In this document: positions 9,734 through 24,500 of the stretch, one piece after another
Numbering within the stretch: position 1 is the first letter of the stretch
Layout: every line of letters starts with the position of its first letter
Assembly: GCA_030549495.1 (NCBI GenBank)
Contig: JAUIRK010001057.1
Location: forward strand, 558,001-622,000
Direction of reading: 5' to 3'
Length of the DNA stretch: 64,000 nucleotides
Origin: Nectonema munidae
Lineage: Eukaryota > Nematomorpha > Nectonematoida > Nectonematidae
The notes under the pieces: generated by a model
What the model was told of the DNA's origin: nothing
Seen by the model: the letters and a program-made list of their open reading frames with translations, nothing else
Databases searched by the model: none
Position numbers and translations under genes: made by a program

Positions 9734-12459
9734 GCCGAAAAATTACTGTCAGGAAATGATGACACTCAAGATCAAGAAAATCAAAGTCTTACTTCCGAAG
9801 ATTTCTTTTGTTATTCCCAAAGAGATACCTAATGCCTCAATAAAATAATTAATAGATAAAGAAATTGATAGAGGGTTAATTATAATTTAAAAGGTAAATA
9901 GTTTTATCAAAATTTTACAAACAATTTGTTATATGAATTAAAAGGAGGATAAATAATATTAATTGGACTATTAAAAACATTTGAAAGTGCGGAAATAATT
10001 TATATATTAGACCATCCATTTGATAAGCAAACATTTTTAATGGCAAGCTCAAGATTACATATCTTTTCATGATCACTGTTTTTATACATATTAAAATTTT
10101 TTATAAGTTCTAGTCAAAACACCTATCTAAATTGAAGCCGTTTCATTATCTAATAAATAGGTTGATAAGGAGTAAAAAAGACAGCTACCGCCTTGCTCGA
10201 TTTTTGGGGTTCGAATTAAATTTATATTACAAAATTGTTAGAAAAACTTTATAGATATAGGTATAATACATCATATATCTATTTAATATTTTTTTTTCGC
10301 ATCTTAGAAAAATATATTCTCCTTCAATAAAAACTTAAATTTTTTCAAAAAAAAAAGTAAAATTAAAAGGTTCGGTTGAAAAGAAGCAAAACATTTTTCT
10401 ATACGCCCTATACTTTTAGAATAAGAATATATATTAGAAAAATGACAGACTAAGCAATGATAATTTAAACTATTATTTGAATAAAAAAGGCCCAGATGAT
10501 TGGATAAACTTTGACAGGAAAAGTGGAAATCCTCAGTACACTCAAAAGTCAAAACATTGAATTATTTTTTACTGACGGTAAATTTTAGTGATCATTTTCA
10601 CAAAAAATATTTGATATCAAAAAAAGTAGGTTGCTAAAGCTTAATAACGTTAAAATGTTGCTTAAGTTTAAAAAACATTATTTAAAAAAAATTTAAGAAA
10701 TTAAAAATATTTATATTACGTATCTAAAAAGTAGAAAAGATAAAAAATAAAAGAATCATCTATTTAGATAAACGTAAGAAAAAAGCATTGTTTTTAAAAG
10801 GCAGACATTTTATTAAAATTTTGCGGCACTTTTTACACAGCGGAGATTAAAATTTCGAAAGCCTTTAAGGATTTCCTTTAATGGAATTTTGAAGAATAAA
10901 GGAGAAATAATTTTGAGAGACACTAAATTGCAAATTTATGTTCTCTATCACAGACTCTCCTTTATATGAAACAACTTATGTACCTTTACCTTATATGAAA
11001 CGAATTTTAATCCAAAAGTGAAAAACAAAGGAATACATCATATGAAAACCATGAATAAAAGCATTATCTAATTTATATGATTAAGGTTTCATAAGTGAGT
11101 ATTGTACCCACATTTTATGCATAAGTGTTAATTTTCCAATTTTCAAATTTAATTTTTTTATTATATTTTATATCTTTTTTTTTTTTGGTGTTTTTATTAC
11201 AAAATTTCCCTAAATTTTTTTGTCAAGTAAACTATTTATTTATAACTTTTTGCTTATGCTATTTCAAACTTTAATCTAAATAATATTTCTACAGATATAT
11301 TTTTGAAATTTGATTCCATAATCACTTATCTCACTGTCAGCCTTTTTGATTCTGCTGCTTAAATTGAAAGTTTGTATAATATATATATACATAGGATAAG
11401 CGTCGCATTTATAGCAGGGTACTTTTTTGATATAGTTAATTCTGTTAAAATCATTTGATATGTTATAAAATAAGAGTGTTTATGTTTTAATTTTTGCAAA
11501 CCTTTCGGAAATTAAATCAATCAAGAGCGTTTATTTTATATTTATGCGTATGCACTTTTATACGCATGTTTGGTTTTCTAGGTAAGTTTTTAAATATTTA
11601 TTTTAAGGGAGTCGTATTTTTTTCTATACAGGTGCCATAAACATCAATAATTTAATCCAGCCACTTTATTTGGGCATCTTCGAGTGCTACCGTAGCAAAA
11701 ACCGTATGAGGTCAGTTGCTATCTTATATACGTTCTTTAAGATTGGTAGCAGGATACCTCATCTTCCTTCAGATTATATGTGGTTATTATGACCGTCAAC
11801 CCATGGTGGCAATCTTGAACTGTGCTACTCGGTTTGGGCACTTTGACTTCTGAACTCAATTTATCCAGGAAATTAATTGTGACTCGTAGAAGTAGATTAG
11901 CTTTACTTTGGATTCTAAATCGTTGAACGAAAGCAAGCGATGAAGCTCCAGGTTAGGCAGCAAAATATCACCCAGACTTACCAACACTGGGAGGAGCTAA
12001 GAACACTAGGAGAGCTGAGGATCTAGAAGAGCACTAGCTGCAGAGTATAAAGTTGACGGTTAATAAAAACCAAGTGACAAATGTGTTTGTTCTAGAAGGT
12101 GAAAATGGAATAAAAACGTACATCTCATGGTTAGCAAAACTGTTAAGGGTTACCTCATTAAGACTATAAGTGTACCGTATTTACAGGTAGTTTTTTTCTA
12201 AGAAATAAAAAAATTTCATAATGGGGGCAATTTTTTATATCTCAAAATCAATTTACTGAAGGAAAGGTTAATCATCTCATGTAGAGCAAAGAATCGAAGT
12301 TATAAGTACTCATCGAGGTAAACATTTCTACCGCCCCTCTAAATTCAATTTTATGGTCAATTAATTATCATCACTCTATCAATTCTGAATATTATGTTGT
12401 AGAAATTTTTGGCCTGAATGGTGTTTTATAACTGTCTAAAACAACTTTTTGTTTTTTAG
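9734..12459. promoter_or_regulatory. Upstream flank of ARS2; promoter and 5' UTR exon expected but not located
   Basis: No gene is supported. Positions 9734-9832 continue the ORF that the MULE interrupted. An antisense 82-codon frame at 10304-10552 has some Cys/His content but no domain I recognise. The segment 11640-12100 is less AT-rich than its surroundings and could hold the ARS2 start site. The first coding exon is preceded by a pyrimidine-rich acceptor (gttttttag, AG at 12458-12459), which implies an upstream non-coding exon or a trans-spliced leader. Confidence 0.35.
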
Positions 12460-12592
12460 TTAAAAGAAAAATGGCAGAAAGTGATGAAGAATATGACAGA
12501 AGAAAGAGAGACAAGTTTCGTGGTGAACGCAGTGACTACACTTCAAGTCGTAGAGACCGAAAAGATCATTATGACCAAGTGGATGATCATCG
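12460..12592 (+). CDS. SRRT: ARS2 exon 1 (first coding)
   Basis: Eleven bases of 5' UTR follow the acceptor, then ATG at 12471. It encodes [20 protein letters not shown] and continues Arg/Asp-rich, the typical ARS2 N-terminus with the nuclear-localisation character. It ends in phase 2 (CG/gtaaag). Confidence 0.9.
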
Positions 12593-15500
12593 GTAAAGCG
12601 ACTCTTTTTAATCCTTACTATTTTAGATGTTTCAGTGGCGATTTTATGCCTCCGAAAATATGGGGCCCCATTCAGCGGCAATATTTTTTGACAGGGACAA
12701 AGTGGGTGAACGAAACGAGCCTTCAAATCTCGCAAAAAATTTTTGAGAATGAAGCAGTTTTAAGGCCACTCTAAAGCCCTAGGAGCTTCTCTATCAACTT
12801 GAAAATCTTAAGAATGTAGCCCTTCATTTGAGGAATATATTAGCTTATAACGATAAAAATAGTGAAACATTGAACGAGACAGACATAGGAGAAAAATAAC
12901 AAATATTTAAAAGTTCATTAGGGAATTTTCAACTATAATGCATGTGCGTGTTGCTTTGTCGTGATAATACCGGTAGAATAATTAAATATTTTACCTCTAA
13001 AAAGAAATATTCATGTCTGTTATTATTTATTACATACTGTAGTCTACATTCTAATATCTACTACTTACATCAACAAAAAAGTATGACCTCGAGCAATGAA
13101 CATAATACAAATTAATTATAATTGAAACATGAATATGCACTTGGCATGACATAGTTACTCTAGTATTTAGTCCAACTTAATTCTACGATTATCATGTCAG
13201 CTATAAAATCGATCAAAAAACTATTTAAATCACTTCTATCAGCACGTGCTCTTTTAAAGTGTGATGCAATTCAGTGTAGTACTGGGCATAAAATTTTTAT
13301 GAAATATTTTCACCAATTTCGTTTTTGAAAAACTTCTCCCACAAGAAGCATTGGTAACAGGAAGAGTAACAGAAATCAACAGTAATTTGTATAAACAGTC
13401 AATTGCAGCCTTATATGGATATATGAATATCAGGAATTGCACAATCGATATAGGCTATTTTGATTCTTTCAGGTGGAATTTTTTCATCAAAGGTGCCTCA
13501 TTTTGAAAATCATTTTGATTAACAGAGTTATGCAAATCTATTCAAGTCTTTCTCAGACAAGAATGTCGTTTCTTCAGGAAACGGGGGAAGGGGGCACAGC
13601 CCCTAGCCTCGCTTTAGGATCGACAGTGCAAAGTTTATTCATGTTATTATAAGGAATATTTAATGAAAAAAATTTCTTACAATCTATGAAAATTTAAATT
13701 TTAAACGTAAGTAAAAAATATTATGCTACGGTAAAATTGGATTTTAACTTATCAATTATCGTTTAACATATATTTTGAGGTTTTAAAAAAAGTCGGAATT
13801 TTATTGGTAACAGATTTTATCTTTAATTGTAACTTTTTCTACTCTTTTTTTTGGTAATACGGTGTTAACTAGACCTTATACTAGCTGTGAGACGTCCCCT
13901 TCCGAATTGAGACTAACCTAGAGTTTTCAAAAGATTCATGAATGTTAGAAAAATATAAAATATATTTTTTAGTTAATTAGATAAATTAGTTTTGTTGCTT
14001 TAAAATTTAAGTTATGTAAAAGACTAAGTCAATAAAAAACCTTAATTTGTCTGCATTTCATTTTCCAATCCTGATCTGACGGCTCCAATCGTAAATTTCT
14101 GCTCAATACCCTGAGTAAGTAAGCAAATACCTACCAGTATTGTAGGTCTCTATTGGATTTCATGTACAAAAATTTAAATTAAGAATTATTTATCTTTTTT
14201 AGGTCCCGTGATAACTGGACCGGTTCAGACCGTAATTCTCGACGTGATAATTTGTACAAGAGTATGACAGTAATGGATAGACCAACACCGGACTCGTTCC
14301 AACACCACAACAGATATGCTTCAAATTCTCATCATTATCATCACCCGCCTCCTCAATCCCATCATAGAGATGTCAAGTCAGTGAACGAATACTCTCCGAA
14401 GGCAAAGCGTTTTAGGACAGCAGTTCCTTCATCTGATTGGTTGTTTCTTTTATATCTTTTTTAAAGTCCCTTCTTACTCTTAATTTTCATTTTAAAAGGG
14501 ATGACATTCCATCTCTTTGGCAAGAACCCCATCAACCATACTATCAATCTTCTAAGCCTAAAACTTTGTAAACTTTTAATTCATTATAATTATTACACAT
14601 TTCAATTACTTTAATTTCACTTTTTCACACACAATACTAAATCAATGTTTCACGTTTCGGGATGTAATAAATGATTTAGTTAAATAGTTAATCATACTAA
14701 ACACTTGAATAGGGATAATGACCAAAATAACAACGTTAACTAACTGAAGATCTACCAACGTTACTGACTTAAAAATTAATAAACTAACCAATTTATCAAT
14801 CAAATATCCAATTGCTAACCGAACTAAGCTAATTCAGTGCCCGCGCTAAAGCTAAATTTCAAGGGGGCTGAAATGGGGCAAAGAAACATTTGCAAAAAAT
14901 TTATTTCCTATATTACTATATATCCTATATTACTTTGCTGAAAAGCATCAAGTACTTCTGTATAAAAACCTATAGAAATCTCATATTATACATACACATA
15001 CACCAGCATTTATATAAGATTATTGTGTACAATTTTTGCTTATTTATTTTTCCTTTAAAAAGTGCATGGGTCAAAACCAAAAATTTTAGGGGGGGGGGGC
15101 ACGTGCTCCAAATTTATATAGGTAGCGCGGGCACTGAGCTAATCCAAGGCTTTTTTTATGCAATTATCCTGTTTATTTTTCGGTTCAATATTAAGCTTAT
15201 AGATATGTTCAGTGAAAAAGATGAAATTGTTGTTCAAAGTGAGCTATCATCTATTAATTTGAAACATTAATAATTACTGAACTTTTGATTTTTAATCGGT
15301 TTTTCCATTTCCTTATATAATGAATTATTCTCTTCTTAATCTAAATATCAAGTGCTTGCGAAAAACAGACATTAATTTAAGTTTCAAAAAATTATTAGAA
15401 AGTTTTAGAGATACAGTAATTTTATGTTGAATAATAAAATATTTTACTTTGAAAATTTAAGCCAACCGTTTATGTATAAGACTAAGAATAATTTAGAAAG

Positions 15501-18500
15501 TGTGTGCTTGGAGGCGAACTTATTTTTCCTCTTGTTACCAACCCCTTTGAACGATACACCTTTATAAAATAATAGGACATTCTTAATTTTTTTTACCAAT
15601 TCCACCATGGTATTAACTTTGTTTACATTATGAAATACTTTGATTACCTTATCTATTGATTTTTTAGTTTTGTTAATTTCCAGTATTTGTTCATCGCTTG
15701 TAATTAGTAATTCTATAGCCTAAGAATACTTAATTATATTATTTCGATCTTTACCACGAGACCCAATGCCTCATTTTCTCACATATCACGCATTATTCAA
15801 TTGCTTTATATCAATAATTGTGCTGAAACATACGGTGCTCATGACATGTTGGTAGTATACTCGCATACCTATACTTGTTATCATGGCTTCGTCTTTATAG
15901 TCGAATCGTGCAAAGCTTACAGAATCATTCACTAGGTGATACACCTCTCTACATTTTTCACCACTCACTAATATATTGTATAGAAGCGTAGGATAAACTT
16001 TTGATATCGACACCATTTTTTGCCTAAGCGATCTTTTTTTATATTGTCTTTCTTCTTTGAGTTGATATACCTAATGAAGCTTTATCAAATTTCCCTCCGA
16101 TAAAAGCTCCCTAAAAATATTTTAACTAAAAAGCCGACCCAACAATAACTCCGCAAAAAGACATCAAAACGAAATTAATACAAAAATTTATTTTATAAAC
16201 TTTATTTAATTCAATATATTAACTATTGATATTAAATTCTACCTATTACTTACAAGAGTTTTAAAAATCAAGCTTCAGTAAATGTTTGCTAATGTACTCT
16301 TTAGGGTTTTAAAAATTGATCTTATCGTTCAATTGATTTCATTCAAGAATAATAATGTATACATTTTAAATAAATTTATGTTTGTGATTAGATGTTAAAA
16401 ATACATGGTCCAGTGTTTTTGCCTCGCAACTATTTTTTGGGTCTCTTATCCGATGGAATTCTGTTTGCGCACCAGACTTCATAACGTAAATACTTTTTAA
16501 GGTATGAGATAGATTATCAGACACAACCTCCTTTCCTTTCCTTCAAAGCGTTTATCTGCCAACAAGACGACGGCATCGAAGAAAATGAAGCCGTTCAAAA
16601 ATACGTGCGCTATAAAACGAATTTTAATAAAGAATTAATTTCTGATTTTTTCACTGCTCACCGCGATGAAGAATGGTATTTTCAATGTCTTTATTCTAAA
16701 AAATCTTTTCCTAGCCCTCTCTCGAATTCTATCATCTGATCTTTTTTAAAATATCGATGGTAAAAATGTCTTGAAAATTTATTTTATTTCTTTTATCCCA
16801 GCTCCTATCTTCGTTCTCATTTTTGATCGAATTTCAAGTTTTTCTTCTGCTATGTGTGCTAGCGTATTTTTCGTCTTCACACTGAAACCGCAAAACTTCT
16901 TCGTCATTAAATTTTTTTGCCTTACGAAAAAGAGTTTATTCGTGCTTTGCCACGCTCTCCACATATTTTTTATTTTCTCGACCCATTTCCCAAATTGAAT
17001 TTTATTTAATTTTTTGTATCTATAAAAATATGGCGTATTGTGGTAAGTTTTGACATTTTTTTATTTTGTTCATATATTCCAGGGGCGCACTCAATAGATA
17101 TCATTTTTACGTGTTTAACTAAAAAATTTTAATACAAAATTCAAAAATTCGTAGATGCATACTCTTGAAATTTTAAACCATACTTTTAGTGTTGCGAGCT
17201 TTTTATTTTTGAACATGGTATCGCATACAAATCCATGGATCACCCCTGTCTGTATATACCAATATCTTTATTTTTCTGCATAGCTTTAGTATCCAAATTG
17301 TTTAATTTTGCCACCACTTTTTGTAAAGCACATCCGTTACTATCCTTATTTTTGGAATTTAAAATACTCATTCTTTTAGAACATAAAAAACGATTCATTA
17401 AATATATTTATATCATATATTGATTTATATCCATATAAATACTTATTTTTTTTGCTTATTTTAATAAAATGAGTAAAGCATAGCGAATTAAAGGAAGAGC
17501 GAGTTTTATTGAAAGCAACAATATGTCTCAAGTTCAACAAGAACTCTTTGTAAAGTACGCAAGGCGTCTCAGCACCCTATTGTTCTTCATATGCCTTCAC
17601 GCAATAGCAACCTAGCCTCATTTCATTTCAAACTTCAAACGCCTTTCTTGATAAAAAGTTCTTGTTGAACTTGAAATATTATTTTTCAATAAAACTTTTT
17701 GTTCCTTTATTTCCTTATGTAGGATTGTACTGTAATCAAATTTATCACTTTTTATTACCCACATCAATTCCTAAACTAGAAAGATGGTAAAAATAAAAGA
17801 AATTGGAAGATTATTAAGAGAACACTTTGAAAACGTTGTCCAAATATTCCGACAACCAAGGATATAAAAAGTATAAATGGCAATCTTGAAATAGACAAGA
17901 AGGCAAAGACAAGTTTGCTGTGAAGGTGTTGGCTAAAAAATGCTGTGAATAAATGTGAGTGTTAGGTTTTACTTACAAGACAATAATAATGAATAGTTAT
18001 GTGTATGAGTGAATAACAGCAAAAATTTCTGTGGTAATTGAATGTTTGTAAGAGAATTTAATTAATAACACAAGGGAAGATAAATAAATCAATATATCTA
18101 TTGCATTTATAATAATATTGTTAGTGTATATATATTCATTTAACTTATAAATTGTGTGCTAATTTTGGGTTTTTGTCTCGATAAAAATATTTTTCTTTTG
18201 CAATGCGATTTACATAACCGAAAGTTTTACAAATTCATTTTGAATTATCATCTTTATGAGAAAGACATGAATGTTTACCTAAAGGTTTATTAACATTCTT
18301 GTTTTTAGTACATTCAATGAAAAATAGAAGAAGCGATCTTGTATAATAATAATCAATTTTTCTTTTTATTTTTGCTTCTTTTATTAGAAAGTTTTTGAGA
18401 TAAAGGATCATCGAATTTGTAAAAATTATGCGGTGGTTCAGTAAATTTTTAAAGACAAGTTTTGTCTGTTATGCAATTAGTTAGAACACTTGTGAATACT

Positions 18501-21500
18501 GGATATCAGATTAAAATGGTTATTTAGTTTTTTAAGTTCACATGAAAGTGTTTCATTGCAATTGTTGATATAAAACATTCTTAAGAATTGTGAAACAAAT
18601 AAACCAAATTTTGTGCTTAGTCTGTGATTAGAGTTAAACTGCAATATAAAGTCTGCTTTAGTACATTTTTTGTAAGGTGATGTATTGAATAGTCGATTTT
18701 TAGATGAATTGTAATCATTAGAATTCTGAAAATCTTTATTTTTTAAAAATTTTTTTTTATGTCGAATAAAGTTTCAAGATCTTTCAAAGATTAAAAAATT
18801 TCAAACAATAAAATATCATCGATATTTCTTGGGTATAGCAAAAGTTTCAATGTGGACTTTTTATGAAATTCATTCTTTAATTTTTGTTTATCAAAAGGCT
18901 CGCTAATAAATCAGATAGTTTATTGTCCATAGCTATGCCATTACGTTGTTTGTAAAAATATTTTTAATATATTATTTATATATAAACGAAACAAGAGAAC
19001 ATTTTTCATCTTTGCAGCATCTTAGATCAATTTTATTTTGATAAATAATAGTTTCCTCCAAAGTTTCAATAAGAGAATTAATATCAATTTCAATATATAA
19101 ATTTACAACATCAAAACTAGCAAAGTATACTCCACTAAGAATTACTTTTCTATTCCCACTTAGTACCAATGCTTCCAAAGAGAAAGCAGGCGACTTCAGT
19201 AATCTCTATTTAATTCTATTCAAAAGAAGAGTAGAACATCCGTACTAAATGGGTTAATTGAGTCTAAAAATTAATAATTAATATAATTCTTATTCACCAT
19301 TGCCTATTAAGTGGATCTAAAAATAAATCACTAATATAAAAATTGAAAATAAAAATAATTTGTAAACTTTCGTTCATGTAAATCGTATTTCAAAAGAAAA
19401 ATATTTAATTGAGAGCCAGCAATCGTTAAAAGTTAGTTACGAACGTAAGAAACTTTTAATTTATTTGCCAAATTGATATCTTTTTCCTAAATAAATAAAT
19501 GGGTAGATAGATAATAAGTGTTTAGTTAGCTGGATACCCAATAAGTTATTTAGTTGGCTGGATGGATAATTACTATTTAGTTCCTTTTTTTTGAGAGCAT
19601 GAAGTTTCGAGCAATTTTGATATCTTTGCTTAAATTTAATTTCTCAAACAATTTCATATGAAAGGAGTTTCAAATAAAAACTTTTTAAAGAAAATAATGG
19701 TATTATTAAATTTATTGATTAAGACTTTTTTCAAACAGGCTTTCCATTTCAAGTGAAAAATGGTGTTACAAGACTTGTGGAATTTTCGGTTTTATAATTG
19801 AGTACTTTTTCCTTTTTGATTTTTTATGATTCAGCCTTCTTTCAGTTATTTTATTAAATGTATACTACAAAGTTAAAATAAGGTACCTTATTTTTACTTA
19901 ATAAGAGCTTAGATTTCTCACTGTCTTCCTCTCATCGGTGGAGAAACCTTATGATGTTCGGACTATACAACTGTTTTTGAGATTTAAGTATTTCAGTGTA
20001 CGGGGGGTATCTAATTTCAAAGATGTTTTGTGTCAGACTTGTATTAATAAAAATAAATATGAAAGTTTTTTTCTAAGAATCTCAAAAATGTATGTATGTA
20101 CTATTGCGCTAACACTAAACCCAATATTAACACTAATCCCAACTCCGACAATAGGTCTCCAAAATTTTAGACATTGGCAGCCATGAGGAAATTGTTGAAC
20201 ACTTCTTAACTATCATGCAAATTGAGGAACAAATTTGAATAGTCAAAATCAGCGGTAGAGTGGATGTGCGCCCCTTACATATTCCATAGTAAAAATTCTA
20301 TATCTTTATTTTTACACCTTTGTTTCATTTTGTAGGTTCCAACTGAAATATCTTCCCGGAGAACGATCCAAGGCGATTCGCGAGAAAGAGAACAAAGTTC
20401 GCATGCGCCTGAACCTCTTTCTCCACTTTTATCAGTGTGGAAAGATTGACAAAATTTCCCTCGAACAAGCTAACACCGATGCTATTGTCAAATTTCTTGA
20501 TAGTGGTAGTTATTTTTATGCCATTTTATTTTTGTATCACTGCTACTCCGTCCTTTCTATATTGATTTCCAGGGAAGTGAGATAAATATGGACTTTGTTG
20601 GGTTCGATAAAAATTAGTTTTAATTTAAATTTTAGAAAACTTTTTCTTATATATTGTTATAATGCTTTTATTTTATCATATCTGTCTGTGTTTCACCCTA
20701 ATCAGATTTTGCAAGATACAAGGTATATCATATCAAGCTTCCAGTTGCACTATTTTTTTATTTTCAGTAATGATTAATTATTCCTCGCCTGTTTGCAAAA
20801 CCGTTAATAAAAATAGGAGGAATTAAAGTATCCTATATTTTAGGATGAAACGAATATTTTGTTTATTATATATTATAGACAGGAAGAGATATCTTATGTT
20901 TTAGCTAAATGACATTCATTCACTAGGAAAGCAGCTCTATGACAATAACATTCTATGTATAATAATTTTAATTTTGTTAAATCCTTCATTGTAGTGATAA
21001 TAAAGTTGGAAGGTGGATCTGATTTCGATTTAAAAGCCGTTGAAATGGAGTCTTACACTGAAAATGAGATTCTTTCCGATTGCCCCGACATTCGTTCTTC
21101 GACGGTTAAAAAAATCGGCAACGCTTCTCCTAATGCAGCGAAAGGAGAAGCTGTTGCGTTGGCAGGCACCGAATCGATCAATTCCAGTCCAAAAAAAACG
21201 TAAGTCATTTCATTTTCAGTGTCTTAATTTCAACAATTTTATTTCTATCTTGCAGAGGTGGCGCTGTGAACACGTCAAAGGAGAAAGTGGACAACAATAA
21301 TTCTAGGGTACTTTTTTTATTTTTTATAAACAAAATTAACCCATTTAACCCGTTAACGCCCACTGTCAACTATAGTCGACTTTACAAAAATAAAATCGTC
21401 TGCGTTTATCAAAGCTCTTTAATATAAATCTTCTGCTTTACATTGGATATCGTCTGATTATTCTGGTCGTTAACGGGTTAAGGCCAAGCAAGGCAGACGA

Positions 21501-24500
21501 TATCTAAAAAAACGCAGACGATTTATATTCAAAGTCATTGAAAAAAGCAGACTTAGATGAAATTACTTATGTTCCAAAATAGGAACATTGGCCGTAAATG
21601 GGTTAAATTAAAGATAATGATTGACTTTATTTAATAAATGTTTCTTCCAAACGACGTGCGTGATCATTAGATACTGAAATATTAATATCACATTTATCAT
21701 TTACAATGAAGAGAGGCTAATTAATTTTAATAGTTTCTTCATGTCTTCTATCCACCATCATCCATCTTTACAGAATACTTGAAACCTTTTCTTACATAAG
21801 CAACTCTATTTTCTGGTTCATGCCCCGGTTGCCAAGGTTGGAGCGCCCTTTCAAGCCTAAAGTCTCTTAGGCGCTTGCCTACCATTATTTTTTATTTAAT
21901 AATTTTTTATTAAATTACAAAAATTTTAATTAAATTTTATCAAGATGAGTCTTATTTTTTGTGAAAGGGAGAAATGAAGGGGATGTTTACAATTTCAAAA
22001 ATTTAGCAAGAGATCCATATGAAGCCTGAGGGTTGCTAAAGAAGTTGCTTAATTTTTTTATGCTTATAAAAAAGGTGTATATGAGACAGCGCCAGAACAA
22101 AATCGAAAAAACCTCACTATAAGGATTTATTTCAACACCAAGTGACAAAAACCATTTTAAGAATTAGTACAAAAGCGACTTTACAAAAATTTTAATAAAA
22201 ATTTGCTATTGAACCAAAACCAACACTATTTAATATGCCCTTTTGTTCGTTAGTTTATTAGATATATTTGAAGGAAATGTAATATTATTTTTTTAAATAA
22301 TTCAATAGAGCTGATATGTTTGCATTTTGGTCTCTAGACTCTCAGCACAGAAGGTGGAGGCTGATAGAAAGGATATACATTAAATATCTCGAGCGGACTG
22401 TATGGTTTGTTAGTTGTTGTGGTCCTCCAAATCACACTTTCATTATAAGCGTGTTCTATCATCAGTCAGAAATTTTTTTTAATACTGAGTGAACATTTTT
22501 CCCTCCAAAACTGCCAACGGGGTTAAGATTTGAAGTACATTAACCCTTAGTAATTAGCTTCAACCCATATGGCAACCATTATGTGTAGTTAATTTTTGTG
22601 CCATTGCTTTTGTCGTAATTTTTTAACGTGGCTTTTGAAGTTGGCATTTCTTTCATTTAAGTTTAGTGGGATTTATCACGGATTCATGGGGAAACAACCT
22701 TACCCAAGATTAAGACGCAAATGTATACATTTTTGCTATATTTGTATATATTCAATTAAAAAATTGCTAAATGTAGTTTCCCATTTGTGCTGTTATTTGC
22801 CTAGTATATGCCGAGAGTTTCACATAAACATGCTTAGTAATAAAATTAAAGTATAAATATTTTTTTTCTTGTCTCAAAAAGACAAAAATATAGTAGGTAA
22901 TGTTAATATCTAAGATTCCAAATCACAACTTGTTTAACCCATTTACGACCAATGTTCCTATTTTGGAACATAAGTAATTTCATCTTCGTCTGCTTTTTTC
23001 AATGACTTTGAATATAAATCGTCTGCGTTTTTTTAGATATCGTCTGCTTTGCTTGGTCTTAAATGGGTTAATGTGCTATTGAGGAAGCATTAATATTTTT
23101 GACATTAAAATTTTTTTCCTTGTATTTGAATTCATTGCAGACAAAAGAAGAAGAGTCATCATCTTCAGACAGCAACTCAGAATCATCCTCCTCTTCAGAC
23201 AGTGACGATTCTAGTAAAAGTGCCAAAGGTACCATGATATCATATAAATAAAACTTTGTTGAATTTTATCTTTTCAACCAGTTTGAAAAATGTTTTAGGC
23301 TCTACTTTTATCTAAAAGATTTCGAATTTTTTTGGAAAAATTATTCAAAACAAATAATTATTGTATGCATGTTTTGTGTATTCTTCTATCCACAAGTTAA
23401 ATGTCTTTTTATGGAAGAAAGTGCGTCTCATTGGAAAGCTTTTTTTTATCGATAGAAGTGCCTTTTGTGAATTTTTAAATGTATAATATGAAAGAAATTT
23501 TAATATTCAAAGCAAAGATAGGGAAAACTGTTTAAGAAATATAATATGCAAATTGATTATAAAATTTGGATTAAAAAATCAATTTTATTAAATGAGTAAA
23601 AACAAATAACGATTTTAAGGTTAATTAATCTTGGGATGTTTTCACCGAGAAGGGGCAATTGCACCGCTTATGTCGCACTATGAGCATGGGAGATTTGAAG
23701 CTGGGTGGAACAAAAGACCTTATCGTATCAAAGCCAAGTTTATAGATATTCCTCTATTTAAATTTAATTATATAAATTGCCCGGGAAAAATGTGTCAGTA
23801 GTATATTTAGATTAAAATGAGTAATCGCATATTTGTTAAATAATCAAAAAAAATAAAAAAATAAATAGATAATTTTTTCAGACAAAAATTAATTAAATGA
23901 CTTTTAAAGTTTTTACACCCCCCCCCCCCCCGTCTTGATTTTTACTCCTTCTGATCAATTTTTTAATATAAAGCACCTGGAATTAGTTTCCCCTCGACCT
24001 CCCATCCCCGTTAGTTAACGTCATATATGTACGCTCCCACATAAATATACACAGTGATATAAAAGTAAGAAAACAAAGGGCCGAGGTAATGATGACCGAG
24101 ATGCAATACTTACACTTACATCATGATTAAAAAGAAATTGAACATTTCATGTAAAATAGAACATGAAGATAGGCTAAAAATGGAAAGACCATGTGAAAGA
24201 GATAGGACTAAGTAAGAGAAAACGGCAGAAAACCCAAAGCATATAGCAGTCTTGTTTGATAGAGAAAAAATAATGGCATATGCGGTAAGATGGTGAACTT
24301 ATATCTTTAGTATTGTCTTGAACTTTTTGGTAGATTTATCCAATGCAAAGCAAGTGATTCGTCAACTTGAAAGACAAAGCATGTGAGTTAAGTAAAGCCC
24401 CGATCAAATGAATATATATTATTATCTAAAAAATTACCATAAATTATTGATTTTGTAGAGAATAAGCATTGATAATATTTATTGAATTGGAATAACCAAA

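Larger units (their letters stand above)
16676..20335 (+). other. SRRT: ARS2 intron 4 (3.7 kb)
   Basis: It holds a start of the GGGGCGCAC family (17080), a 190-bp foldback MITE (17502-17694) and a reverse-transcriptase fossil on the opposite strand (about 18180-19180). The remaining sequence is AT-rich with no recognisable gene. Confidence 0.7.

Noticed and set aside
12481-12774. 97-codon + strand frame and a 91-codon antisense frame over ARS2 exon 1
   Set aside because: Both overlap the real first exon in other frames and run into the intron; neither has a domain.
16771-16998. Overlapping + and - frames in ARS2 intron 4
   Set aside because: The antisense reading is hydrophilic and looks protein-like but matches no family I know and has no start or splice context.
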